Positions 34,546-48,000 of a stretch of 60,000 nucleotides of DNA are shown here, piece after piece. Every line of letters begins with the position of its first letter. Positions within the stretch are counted from its first letter, which is position 1. This stretch comes from Antedon mediterranea (taxonomy: Eukaryota; Echinodermata; Crinoidea; Comatulida; Antedonidae): positions 29,014,501 through 29,074,500 of the forward strand of contig NC_092672.1 of assembly GCF_964355755.1 (NCBI RefSeq). The letters run 5' to 3'. The notes beneath the pieces were generated by a model. That model saw nothing but the letters and a program-made list of their open reading frames with translations, did no database searches and was not told the origin of the DNA. Position numbers and translations under genes: made by a program.

Positions 34546-35836
34546 TTAAATCAAACGCTGGTTAATACCCCGGCATGTTGGAATTATCTTTTCATTTTCT
34601 TGTATGGTATTCAAGATGTTAATTACAAGACCTAGAGATAGCCGATCATCCGCATTGAATGCCGTACAAGCCTGCCCAAGGTCAATCATCTCCCTACTTC
34701 CAATTGCTAGTGCTATGATCTTCAAAGCATGACCGACGGAATACACGTCACCCTTAACTGAATCGCTAGCACCATTTAGATATTTTTCTGGTGCTAAGTC
34801 TGGATAATCTTGTCGGAACTTTAGGCCCTCGTCCATCGATGAAAAGGTTAACTTCTTATGTTCTCTTGGGTATTGCAGTCTGCATGCCATCCCAAAATCT
34901 GTAATCTTCGCTCTATATGTGATTCCATCGTGGTGGATTAAGATATTTCTAAGCGCTACGTCATTGTGAAGCAGTCCTCTTTGATGGATGGTATTGAGGG
35001 CAGTGACCACTTCTATTGCCATAGACATACATTCAAGCGCACTTAATGAAGGTTGTCCTGTTTGCAATACCTGCAGAAATGTTGTACTGGACATGCTGCG
35101 AATGTTGCCAATAAACTCCTGTACCATACAGCATACTTGACCTTGGCGAAAAACGCCAAAGACTTGAGGAACAGAAGGTAGATCGTATAAAAACTTCATA
35201 ACACGCGCTTCCATAACCATCTGGTACCATGCTTCATCAGGATTGTTATAACTATCCAAAAAGGCCGTTTTGACTGCGACAAGGAGCTGATGACCTGGAA
35301 AAAGATTTGATGACATCAAGTCAACACGTCCATAACTTCCCTGCCCAAGACGTACGGGATTACAAAGGTGAGAGACGCACGTACTATCCAACAACCTCAT
35401 AGGCGGCAGCATTTCCGAAAGTTTTGCTGTAGCATCTCTACAGTTAAGGACGGATGTTGGTGAGGTGGTGGTGTTACTTGTCGATGCACTATCGAAGCTA
35501 CTTACAGATGACAATGGCCATTGCGATGAAGAAGATGATGGAACACTACCCAAACGTTTCCTTTGTGAAAGCTCACCAGTTGATAACGCGGATGTTGGTT
35601 TTTGTAAAATACACCGGGATAGAGAAGCGGCAGATGCCGAGGATGATGACGCCGCACTACGATCACGTTGCCTTGGGAGACTGATTTTTCCGGGTGATAG
35701 ACCTGGTATGGCAAGTATCTGGCCAAGAGAAAGCGCGAATGTCGATGACCGTGGCTTCACAGACGACTGTGATGATGATGGTGGTGATGATGGTGATGAT
35801 GATGATGATGATGACGACGACGACGATGATGATAAT

Positions 35837-35882
<46 letters not shown>

Positions 35883-37477
35883 ATGACGAACTCAAGTTGC
35901 TATCCGCTGATTCATTACTTCTGATACAAAAAAGATGAATTACTGCTGTCCAAATCTTTCTAAATATTGACTTTCTTCTTGCTTTCTGGGGTACATCTTG
36001 TTGAGATCTACTTAATTCAAAACAAAAAAATAATTAATTCATAACAGTTACACTAGATTATTCGATAATAATTTCAATAGTAGACCAAGTTCCAGCAGTA
36101 CTAAAGAATAGCGATCAGCTTTCTAGGCCGACACTCAGCATGTTATCAGGGCTATGCCATACAAAAACTATCTTAGTATATTAGTAAGTTCAGGAGCTAG
36201 TCTACAAATTACAATCACGTTTATACCTACCTTGACTACAGCAGAGCCCAGAACTAGGCCTAGTCTAGGCCATGGCTGTATTTATTATTTATTATTATTA
36301 CATATAGGCAGTAGGAATAGGTCTAGGCTAGTGGCCTACTTAATCTACTAGGTAGGCTAGTTATAGCGCCTAATTACATAGGCCTAAGATTAAGATTTCT
36401 ATTAATTATGCCTAGGTTAGGTTAGCTTACCTAGTTTAGCTAGGCTACCTAGCTAGTATATTACTAATAGGTCTGCTTCAAGGCCCTACCTATGTTGAAA
36501 GTACCTCTCTAGTCTAGCCTACAGTTTGGCCTAGTAGTAGATAGAGGTTAGACCTAGGCTACCTTTTAATTAGTACTAACTATACTACCACTACTACTAC
36601 TACCTAACCTAGCCTAGTACTTTATACTACTAGGCCTAGGCCTACTACTAGTACTACTACTAGCGATAGGCTATATATTTTAGTTTTACGCAGACCTCTA
36701 GGACTAGCTAGACTAGTAAAGGAAAGAGGGCGTAGGCCGAGGCATCTAGCTTAAGCTAGTAGTAGGCTAGACCTAGTCCTAGCTAGGCATAAGCTAGAAT
36801 ACTATTTATTACGCCTATATGGCATAGCCTAGGCCTAGCCTAGAGTAGGCTAGAGGCTAGGCCTAGGCTAGTCTGTTAGTTTAGTCTACGCCTAGGCTTA
36901 GAGTAGATAGGCCTAGGCCTAGCCTAGGATTTTGCCTTAAATAACAAATTACCACTACTATTGATAGGCTAGCCTAGGCCTGGCCTAGCTAGGGCCTACG
37001 TAGTAGTAGGCCTACCAACTAGCTAGTTAGAGGGCCTAGCCTCCGGCCCTAGCTAGCTAGGGCCTTCCTGGGCTGGGGCATAGGCCTACTACCTAGGCTA
37101 CAGTATTAGCCTACTCTAGTAGGCTACTATCTAGGCCCTACTAGGCCTAGCCTACTACTAAATTAAAGGCGCCTACTAGGCCTAGGCCTAGGCCTAGGTA
37201 GCTAGCGAGACCTAGCTAGGCTAGTAGGGTAGGCCTCCTAGCCTAGGCTAGGCCTATGCTAGGCTAGGGCCTGTCATTTTATAATAGTTGGGTTAGGCCT
37301 AGTAGCCTAGGCTAGGGCCTAGCCTAGGCCTAGGGTTAGGTAGGCCCTAGGCCGAAGAACACAATAAACAAAACATTTGTTCAAAGTCCAAAAAAAAGCA
37401 TGGGCTTAGGCCTACCCTTCTTCATTTGGTTGGTCCATGATGCCTTGTTGAAGCTCAATCGATTTGTTGGTGGCCAT
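34546..37477 (-). CDS. Divergent protein kinase with N-terminal poly-Ser tract
   Basis: Two exons: 37416-37477 (ATG at 37477-37475) and 34546-35920, joined in phase 2; 478 codons plus stop. Residues about 22-75 are almost all serine, followed by a Ser/Thr-rich linker. The kinase domain, about residues 205-470, has a Gly loop LGQGSYGRV (~213), the ATP-binding Lys in VAVK (~238), a helix-C Glu in MEARVMKFL, and hinge MVQEFIG. Its catalytic loop is LLHNDVALRNIL (~339), then DFGMA (~362), LAPEKY and KGDVYSVG. Catalytic Asp, Asn and DFG are kept, so activity is plausible, but the HRD arginine is Asn. The C-lobe is short. It cannot be placed in a named kinase family by eye. The intron holds a TAGGCC-rich block. 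Confidence 0.85.
35771..35890. repeat. GAT/GAC trinucleotide repeat encoding the kinase poly-Ser tract
   Basis: About 120 bases of GAT, GAC and GGT triplets on the + strand, read as TCN or AGY serine codons on the - strand. The mix of codons indicates an old, partly stabilised repeat that may still vary in length. Confidence 0.85.
36236..37370. repeat. TAGGCC/CTAGG-rich low-complexity block
   Basis: More than 1 kb composed mainly of overlapping palindromic words such as TAGGCCTA, CCTAGG, GCTAGC and CTAG, with few long stretches of anything else. There is no fixed period, so it is not a simple satellite. It lies in the kinase intron (35921-37415), right beside the first exon. Single copies of the same words are scattered over the whole window. 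Confidence 0.85.
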
Positions 37478-39090
37478 TGCTTGGTTAAAACAGAATCTTA
37501 GAATAGTTTTCGAATTCGAATTTTGCTTAGTAACACGTTAAGACTATACACATCACACGTTAAAACAACTGATAGAGAGAGAAATCTCAGGTTGTTGTCG
37601 ATTTTTAGGTGGCTGATGCGCTGCTTATATAGATAATAAGTAGCGCGTATGCGTGCACGTTCGAAATGCATCTTTTTGTTCTACGCGCGGTGAAAAGAAC
37701 GGTCGGAATGTTCTATGGTTGCCATGATACGCTTTTCGAAATTCCATCTACGTGGCGCTATACGATCTTTGGTTTATATTAGGACAAGTTAGGAGGCCTA
37801 CTGTAGCCGTATTCACCAATTTCCCTTAAATCCTAAGGATTTCCCTTCCTTAAATCAAGAAAATATTAAGGGTTTCACTTAACTGGTATTCACAAAGGGT
37901 TTAAGGTTAAGGGAAACACTTAACTTGGTCTATTTTATTATTTATTATTATTATTTATTATTTTTTTATTATTTTATTATTATTAGATTGTATTCATTCG
38001 TAGTTTGATTTTTAATATTATTTAAAACACATTATTAAGTTTAATGGCTAAATCAAACATTACAAAGTTATGTATACAGCATAATGACTGAAAATAACCC
38101 TAAAGCTCTGTCTACACTATCAAACTCGTTTGACAAAAAAATGTGTGATGTGCCCAAATATATGGTAGTCATGCTTAAAGATATGGTAGTGTAGTGATAA
38201 TAAATATGATATTATTATTAGAGTTCCGTGACTCAAGATTTGTCGTTATGAAGTAGGATGGCCAGTTCCTTTCCACCTTATCCTCTATAAAATTTGCAAC
38301 CAGGTTCACCTAAGTGACCTAAGAGTTGTTAATATCGGGAATTGAACCCGAGACAATAATTATATTGAAAAACTATACATAAAAACAAATTAAAGTTGAC
38401 TAAATATGAAAATCACGTGTCCTATCGTGCCTTCCATACAAATCTATTGCGAAATAACTGAAACAAGGAATTGTTTTTATTCTGTTTATTTTATAATCGT
38501 CTGCTTCTACATTTGCTTCATTTTCATTTATTCAATCCTCTCCTTGAACATTGTTTTCATTTCATTGTATCTGTTAACAATCATCAGCTTGTGTACGTAT
38601 ATTGATTGTTAAACGTAATTGTCATGTTTTGATCCAGTAAGGTCTTATCAAGCGTAGACCTTTATAAAAACTTAGTCTACACTAACAAAAGCTCAGACTC
38701 GAGCAAACTCCAAATTTGGCAAGAAAAGCTAGATTGCTAGTGTAGGCCTAGACAAGTTTACTATATTAGTGTAAACTAGTTTACGTTTACTAGTTAAATT
38801 AAGTCGTGCACCTATTGACAAACTATTTTACTGTACTGAGGTTGGGGAACCCAGTAAATCAAGTGCTTTGCTGTCATGTGATCCTCCGTCGACAACATAA
38901 CAGCTTCCATTAACTAGTCTAAACAGGAATCACAAACTTTTCAAAACAGTGGAAAACTCAAAGTTTACATTAGCAAACAAACCCTTCAGTAAAGATTGCT
39001 GATAAATTACAACAGGTACATGTTGTTGAACGTAATATAAACGCGGGAATTTCAAACTGGTTTTGATAAACGTGCATGTCTCTAAGATGT
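37478..39090. other. Intergenic region between the kinase promoter side and the astacin-lectin gene end
   Basis: 37795-37940 has TATTCACCAATTTCCCTTAA and a partner ...GGTTAAGGGAAACAC, like a PIF/Harbinger-type MITE. 38101-38200 is half of the TCTACACTATCAAAC foldback family. 38230-38370 ends in GGGAATTGAACCCGAGAC, which on the - strand reads as a SINE B box. No coding region was recognised. Confidence 0.5.
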
Positions 39091-42000
39091 TTATCGGTTA
39101 TCTATTGCAGTCATAGTTTCCGGGCCTATCGGGATGGCACATATTGATCGTCTTAGCTGGCTACATCCCACAACTGTCCATTTGCCGTTTCTTTTGATTG
39201 AAATGCATAATTTACTTTCCTTAATAGATAAAGTCTTCTCCATATCTGAAAAAGATAAACATAGGCTAATATAAATAATATAGGTTTTGAGTGATGAGTT
39301 ACGAATGATGATGTAAAAGTCAAAAAAAGAAGTAACAAAAGTCATAATTAATAGAACAAAGATAAATGACTTAAGTAGGCTACATAATGCGCATGGGCAG
39401 ACGAACTGGTGTAGGTGCTCCTTGTCGAGAGCTAGGGTCATATGAGTGGGGTTTGGATGAGTTGTGCTATTGACCGTAGGAAGATAGCTTACTTGAATAT
39501 TTTGATTGGCTTGCTGTTTTAAATGTGTATCCAATCCACACGTCCTCTACGTATTTGTACGTCCTCAGTAGAACATTCTGAAGGACTTCATTTTCGTTGG
39601 AAGAATCAGCTGTTGCGATGGCGCCTCCTAGCGATTGGCAGCGCTTTTTTGCGTCTTTCCATTGTAGCAGTTCGTCTGACATAAAATAGCAATGGCTCGC
39701 AGTTGTCCTACTGCAGGCTGGAAAAGAAAATTGTTAAATATAAAAACATCGAGTCTCCAGCAGACAATAGTTGTTAAGTATTTGTAAAACTAAAAAGGGT
39801 ATAGCTCTGGGGTAAATACTATTTGCAACAAAATTGAAATTGAAAAACAAGCAGTAAAAATAAAATAAGCTCCCCCTCCCTCCACCCTCTGGTTTTAATA
39901 ACAAAATCTTGTCCTAATGACAATATTGGAATTTTACTATGTCAGACATGCTGGCTCTGATTCTTCTTTATGGATACGTACCTCTTATGTGAAATGTACA
40001 TGGCTGTACAACAGCACCATCAACGTTTGCGTAGCCTATGCATGTTACCTTCTTTAGAGTACCTGGTCGAACGTTGAACCCCGACTTTGGGCTGCAAAAT
40101 GTGGTGAATTTTCTCTCAAGCGGGTCAACGACAATCGGATCATCGCTCCAGTAAACATAAAGGTTTCGTGACCCAGTCTGAATGGACATACTCACTTTGG
40201 TGGGACACACCATTTTAGGGAATTTGATATCTGAAACAAATTAAATTATCATGTTTTATTTCTAAAATCATAGCTGCAGCTTGGTAAGTAACTAGGAATT
40301 AATTTTGTCATGACAATTCTTGTGCGCATGTATGGACGTGCTCGGGACTGCCATTCCAGTCATAATTTTGTCCTCTTATCATTATCTATATTATACCAAC
40401 GTCTTTGTCATCATCGTCTTTATAATGACATCATCATCTTCATCATCATCACCATCATCATGATCATCATTCCATCATCATGATGATGATCATCATCATC
40501 ATCATCATACTGTAATCATTCTCATCATTATTATCGTCAACAGCCCAATTCCTACCTGTCTCACAAATAGTGCTTGCTTTGTCTGTGCATGATGTCATTC
40601 GCCAGTACCCATTAGGCTTGAATGTTGCACATTGTAAACCATATTTGTATTTTCCAGATTTTGGATTGATTAATTCTGAAAAGAAATAAATAAAATATGT
40701 ATGCGAAAATTCCTAAATGTCATTAAAAACTCTTTCTTTACCGGTAGAGAGATGTTTACATTTATAATTTATTAGATCATCAATGGTATCGGGTGGACAT
40801 TATCATCTACAGGCCTCTTTAAACTACATCAGAGAAGCTTGGTTCCCACTAGTGCCGCAATGCAAGGACTTAGATGCAACGCAAGCGAGTAGACCAATCA
40901 AAAGCGACAGTTTGAATAATCAATCTCTTGATTGGTCAACACGCATACGTTGAATTTATTTGTTTGCGTTTTGTCTTTAGTGTGAGAACCAAGTTTAACT
41001 CATGAAGTTGTACAAGACTTCGTAACGCTTGCCTCGTGTGGAGAAGAATGACGTTAAACCAAATTTGTTTTAGTGATGCTATTGTAATACTATTGTGTCA
41101 ACAAATAGGCCTACCAAACGCTAGTGTGAATCAGGCCTTATTGACTTACTAGAAATCGGTGACTCAAGACCGCTTGTCCACGTCCATACGCCATCATTGT
41201 CCATGTCATTGTAGCCTAACCACGGTGTGCGCAACGCTTTACCATTATACGCGATCGTACTTTGAATACGTTTATTTTGAAACTCTGAGCGAATTGTTAA
41301 CAATTCACCACCGTTTCTTATACAGGCATCTTGCGCTTGCGCACGTGTCTGTTTCTTATGGATGAATCGTGTGCAGCGCCCGTCTCTAATGACGTCACAG
41401 ACTGAAACAAAATATGGAATTTTAGATAAATATTGCGGCTTTGATCGGAAGAAACATACAAATTGTCTCAACACAAATGGTTTAAGTTACATTAGTGATG
41501 TGAGAACACATTAGACCATACACACTGAATGTATAATGTTAGTCCTTTCACAACCAAAACACAAAGCATTTTCAAACCGTAGTATTCATGTTTGTTTCAA
41601 CATTACCTATGATCTCTATTCTAAACGAACAACGCCGAACAAATTCTCTATAGACAGTATCTCTGACGTCACACTGTACATGCGTAACTCCTTCTTTAAA
41701 GACACTGCCAGGTGTATGAGAGCACTCCAGGACGCCAATTCCCCGTGATCCGTCCACAGGCCAAAAGACCTTTGAGCCTGACTTCTTGTGAGGTAGAACT
41801 AGCTGTATGTCGCGGGGACACGATAACGCGGAGCCTAACAAAGAAAGTTATAGAATGTTATGATATAACTCATTTTAACTTAAGTTAAAGAGATTACATT
41901 GTAACGAAGAGGCAAATGAGTACATTTCACTCGATACACGACAGTACGAAATTATGAAGACGTCATTTTTGTTTGGTAGTAGGCCTAATGGATGGAGTCA

Positions 42001-45000
42001 ATGTCCAGCATGATAAGGCGAAATAATGTAGAAAGCCTAATTTTCTAACTGTAAATATACAACACAAACAAAATACCATTAGCATTATGCTAATGGAATA
42101 ATACGATGAAGATGGTATGTAAATTCGTACACGTACTAGCATCTCCCTTACAGAATGAGTGCCTATTGCTGAGCTTCTTTGAATATGTAAATTTGTTAAG
42201 ACTTGCCTGTTGTAAAGACTTCGACTTCGGTGACACATAACGTGTTCCAACTATTAGCTTGGATTCCGACGACTTTGCCTAACAATGGTCTTGTGCACTG
42301 TACGGGTGTTTGAATCCGATCATGACGCAGAGTTATGTGTGAACACACTGGATTTAAGGTCAACTCACTGTTGAAACCAACGGTAGCATCAGCCCAAGGT
42401 GTCTTGAAGTCTGAAATTGAAATATTGGATTGGGATAGAATAGGTATTATGTACGTTTGTTTGTAAACATTGACAGTTGAAGCAAATGAAATGGAATGGA
42501 AAAAGACATATTTAACATTGCCACGCACAACATTGGTTTATCAAGGTTAGAGGCGATGAAATGTACTTTGTAGAGTTACAAAATCTGTATTATGCTTAGT
42601 GACAATTAGGGGCCTACTCTATGGTTGAGATCTGGAAGGCGTTTGAGGGCTACACGTTGCAGAACAAAACGCTTCCTTAATTCTTTTGTTCCGTACTCAA
42701 TTAGACATTTAAATAATCGTTGTTAAGTCGTTGAATTTTGTTGCTATGTCATTTTGTTGTATTAACCTTTTAACTTTGAGCAATTGTATGTCACATGAAT
42801 TTCCGTATGGACAAATAAAATGAACTATGAACTATGAACTATGAACTTAATTAGTACAAAGTAACAGCAAAACGTTAAATTAACTTTCATTTCTCAACGA
42901 CGACCTTCGCAGCCCTTTTTATCAATAGGCGAATCTATTCGCGCAACTGAGCTTTGATTGGTTTTTCATTGTATGCGCATCCCAAAAATAGATAGAAATA
43001 CGCATGTGCAAAAACAACGCCTACAGTAGTACCTACTAAGTTTAAGGTGAATTTGTAATTTCATTGCTAACTGGTGATTAAATGATAAATTACAAACAAG
43101 CCAACATACCATAACCTAAGCATTTTGTTATTCGTAAATGTTTAACTACGAATATATCTTCTAGGTCTACCTTCCACCAAGGCTTGTATTGAAATTCTGG
43201 ATATAAAAAAAACAAATATTTATAAGATGTTGAAGCATATGTTAATCGACTACAAAGAAGTCAACTTCATAAGTCGTTCAATGGCAAATACAAATCTGAA
43301 GGAAAGTATTTTTTATGATGAAGAATGTAAAACAGGGAAGAGTATTTTGGCGCTCCTTTCAGTCTATTCGCTTAGACCGTCTGCTCGAAACAACAGTAAA
43401 ACGTCTTTTTTGCAAACTTTATGTTGACGAATTGTCTTCTAAAAAAATTAAGTACAATTTTATATTACAAAAAAACATCATAAATTAGAAATATCTTACG
43501 TGTTACGAGTGAACTTGCGTGGCTATCAATAATTTTAGGCCAAAAATATCCATCAACCACCGATGCTGGGTCCCATTTCCATACACTGCTGGCGTATGTA
43601 GGCTTGCCTCTAGCGACGCTTCCAGGGCAAGAATAGGTATTACACACGCGTCGCTCTCGGGCTACCCCGGTACATTCGCCTGGAAAGTTACAGACTCTGA
43701 CTCGGTCTTGAACCGCACCTCCACAAGAAACTGGACAGTCACTCCATTCGGACCATTTGTTGAAAGAAGCTGTAAGGAATAAATAATATTGCGAGTTCTG
43801 CATTATTTTTTACAAAGTAGACCTAACATGAGCATGTTAATCTAAAAACGTTTACGATGTAACTTTTTCAATTTTCTTTCTTTGCAAAATAAACCATCAA
43901 GTTGGTATATAATCGAACAAACCAAATCCAAACTTTCCACCAATTACTTAGCTACTCATATCTACTGGGTTCATTTTCTATTCTTACAACAAAATTCTTT
44001 TACCATTTTTTCTCGTGTGATATGTGAATAATATTCGTGTAAAACTCGAGTACGTTACCCAAATTTCACCTGAATAAAACTCGCGAGTAACTTATGATAA
44101 TAGAGTGTAGTTACATACAGTTACTGTACCTTTACTTGTTTTGGATTTCCATATTTCACAGACAACACTAGCATTCCACGAGCAATAGCGTTCTTTCCAA
44201 CCGCCGTATACGTCAGAGACAACACAGTCAATAATGTTTCGGAAGATTTGTGACGGTGGTGACGTCACGAAATCTGAAAAAATCATTTTAAATATTTTAA
44301 AATAGATACGAGATATAGGTAATGGAAGTTGGTTGTAGACACAAAACATTTTTTTCAACAAAGCTAGCCGACGACAAAAAGATTTTTAAAATGTATTTTC
44401 TAAGAAGAGATGTTTAATAGTCATATATGACATTCATTTAGCATTAGTGGAGCTTCTGCATTTTGACAAGATTTGACACATCTAACATATTTAAAATAAT
44501 TATAAAACCATACAAATATTACAAAATGTTACAATATTATAGACCTACTAAAAAGTTCTCTTAAATTTCGAAATTGATTAATATGAATTTCATTTGGAGA
44601 AATTGCAATCTAAAATTGGAATTATCTTAGTTGTCTAACTCTACCTGATTTGTTAATAATAAATTCGTTACATAACAGTTGATAACGCTTTTTTTTTCAT
44701 AACATTTCTTGATTGACAGATCGCATTATCTAAATTAATATAATTTAATTTCTAAACGCCCTCTATGGTATATAAAATGCCACCTGTTACACAGTTGATA
44801 ATAATCTTTCTAACAGTAACAGGTGATCAGTGATGAAAGTAATATATTTAATTTGCATCCACGTTTCATTTATTATTGTGTTGTTTATAAGGTAAACAAG
44901 CTATCATTAAAAAACCAATGAAACGAAGGTGTTCTACCGAGGCCTAAACTGTCCATGCTAACATTTTACTTTGCCGGGTTTTTACTTACTATGATAAAAA

Positions 45001-48000
45001 CTTTGTTCTTGTGTGGTGGATCCCCATACATATCTCCCCTCAGTGTTGATATCATTCAGCGCAATCCAGTAAAGATACTTCCCAGGTAACATTTGAGTTA
45101 CTTTTCGTCTTAGAAGTTCGTTCTCTGTTGCTGATGATATCACGGGAAGAGCGCCCCCAACACGGTGACATATTCTCTGCGCTTCGAACATTGATACTTC
45201 TTCATCAAAGAATTTATAACAACTTCTTCTCCAACAATCTGAAATGAAAAATTGAAGTCATCATTTTTATCAAAATCAAAAAGATGAAAAATATAAAACA
45301 GATTTGAAAGACTGGAAAGCAAATTGTTTTATTCGATATTAAAAAAGATAATTCTCATTAGGCCTATATTATTATTCTCAACAATAAACAGAAAGGGGAT
45401 CCAGTCAAATCCACAAATTACAAACATCTTCGTTTTCTAAACTTGGCTTTCTTTTAATCAAACTCGCCCATTTTGCAAACTCGCCCTATAAAACATTTTT
45501 TTTTGGCAAAGACAAAAGTTGTGGTGAAGAAACAAGTCAATGCAATGATGAGAGGTCTTTTGTAAGTATAGTTTTGAGTTAGGAAAAAGTGAAATTAAGA
45601 ACCAATCGAATATATTTGTTGAACTCTTTAACTGAACTTCTAGACAACGAAGAGTATAAACAAAATAACTCACTTGCATTGTCTGTTTCTTCATGTTTAG
45701 GTATGGAATAATAGTTTAAATGAAATCCAGTTTCCGTGGTTGACATATCTGTGTACATACGAACCCATGCTTTGTTTGATGAAGTTACGATCACGGGAGG
45801 AAGATCAAATCCACAAAAACTGAAAAAATGTAAATAGATGCTGAAATAATTCAAGTTATCTTTGCGGGTTGACGTTTTGTTGGTATTTTTTTTTCTCTTC
45901 CAAACGTCTTAAGGCTAGGCAGAAATCAAGACCTTACCAAGTGCGCTATGGCAATATTGTAATCCATCCGATTCTTGGGTACTGTATCTAGATTTCTCCA
46001 TATCATATCAACTATTTGGTAATACAACTTCACTGTATTTATGCCGTCTATGCATTAGGCCTACGTCATTCTATTAATTTTTCAGGCATAACGGATTGTA
46101 ACTAGGGCCATCACGTTATAAAACAAAGTGTATTTATTCGTTAACTTAAATTCAAATCTTACCAAATTAAATATGCATTGATCTTTTAACTGTTGTATTG
46201 TTTTGAAAGAACTTTTATTTATTGTTGATTGCAAGATTAAGAAATCTCTGATTATTACCTATTATGTGTGAGTGGCGAAATTCAAACGTACCTTTCGCCA
46301 CCATTGTACAGGTCATCCTTCCTGATCAGCACGCTATCAGCCTTACACTCAGGAGCTGGCTCGACGTTGAATGACGTAAAGTTTAATACGATTTTATAAT
46401 CTGGTTTTACCTAAAATATGAAATAGATACTTTCTGAAAGATTGGTTCAATGTTTAAATGACGAAAACATTACGATTGTTAAGATGAGTCAACATTTTTT
46501 TTGGTAAGGGATTACATTAGTAAACAAAGCAATGAAAAGGTGACATATTCCCAACATATGTAACATATTTTGTAGACACACTGTTTCTGTTGGTCAGACT
46601 GGTTCCATGTCAGATGATTTTTGATTTGATATAAAGACAATCATTTGCTTACCTTTATGTACCACATACAATAAACTTTATTGTCATAGTGCAAAGGAAA
46701 GTTTGGAGATGATATACTTCCAATGTCATCAGTCAGTGCAAAACGGCATTTATCTACGAAGACAATTCAATAGAGGACCTTTAACAAGATCACAGAGGTA
46801 CTTTTGCGTAAGAGATTAGATTTTGGGCGGTGTTTGGTGACAGCAAGGGATGCTGAGATCCAAAGATTAAAGGCGCGCTTTATCTGTGGCTGCGACAGTT
46901 CCACGCACATGGTGAGAGGTACATAAGTAAGAAGCTTTCGATTTGAAACGACCGATGATCTAGATGTGTCGTGTATCATCTGGAACTAGAAACTACAACA
47001 ACTTTCTCGAGGGATAGAGTGAAGAAGCGCCGTTTAAACGTCCCCTAATTCGCACAATGCGCACCATGACCTAATCTTTTGCTATAGGTTGTCGGTCGTC
47101 GAAGGCTCATTGATAACGATGGTTTAGCCAACATTGTAGGCCTAAAATGTTTTAAAATAAAATTACCTTCTACAGTGGTGTTCCTCTTGTGACAGTACTT
47201 TCCCATATATTTTTCAGGACAGATACATTTACACTTATGTCCTTGATATCCCCCATTTATACACTTCAATTTCCTACTACATTTTGCTGTAATATAAATG
47301 TAATCAAAGTAAAATGGAAGTAAATAAATCTGGTAAATAATGGAGATTTCAGTAAGTACAGTTTTCTCACAACTAAGGTTTTTTATTCTTTTAAAGAAAC
47401 AAAGTAATATCAAATTAAACATAAATATTCATTTTTATTACAATTGTTGTTTAAAATTGTGTGTAGTTAAAATATATATAACCAATAGTTCTCTAATCGT
47501 ACAGTAACTGGAGGGTGAACGAAACTAGAAATAATGTGAATATGAACTCCGACCCGTTATTAGCTTGGATTGACGAATCAAAGGATATATTGCACGGGCC
47601 ATTTTTACTCAATACTGTGTTCGAATCTTATAGTTTTTACAAACAGTTTCCACTGAAATAATCTTAGCTCATTTAGGCTTCTTTGTTTAAACACGGTAAA
47701 AGTGAGTACACCTAAGCTAGCTCAATACGACTTACCACTGCAGTTGTATGCCGTGTTTACAGACTTGGCGTCGTAGAACGTAATGTCCGACGACGGGCCT
47801 ACATCGTACTGTTTGAGGGGGTCGACTGTGACAAATTTACTTCCCAAAGGTCCATACTGTAAGAAAAGAGTATGTGTATGTCGTGTGAACAAGCATTATT
47901 ATTGAACCACAAGAATGTGCAAAGAAGAGAGAGTCAAACAATGTGTCTCATTTTTTATATAAGATCAGAAAGCTCAGAATAAATGTGATGAGCTGAGTCG

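Noticed and set aside
35465-35938. 157-codon + strand frame ending in poly-Asp
   Set aside because: Antisense of the poly-Ser tract and linker of the kinase; the kinase strand has a proper domain and splice structure. Kept only as a minor finding.
42815-42848. GAACTATGAACTAT short tandem repeat
   Set aside because: Three to four copies of a 10-mer in an intron; ordinary microsatellite, and no CRISPR-like spacing anywhere in the window.
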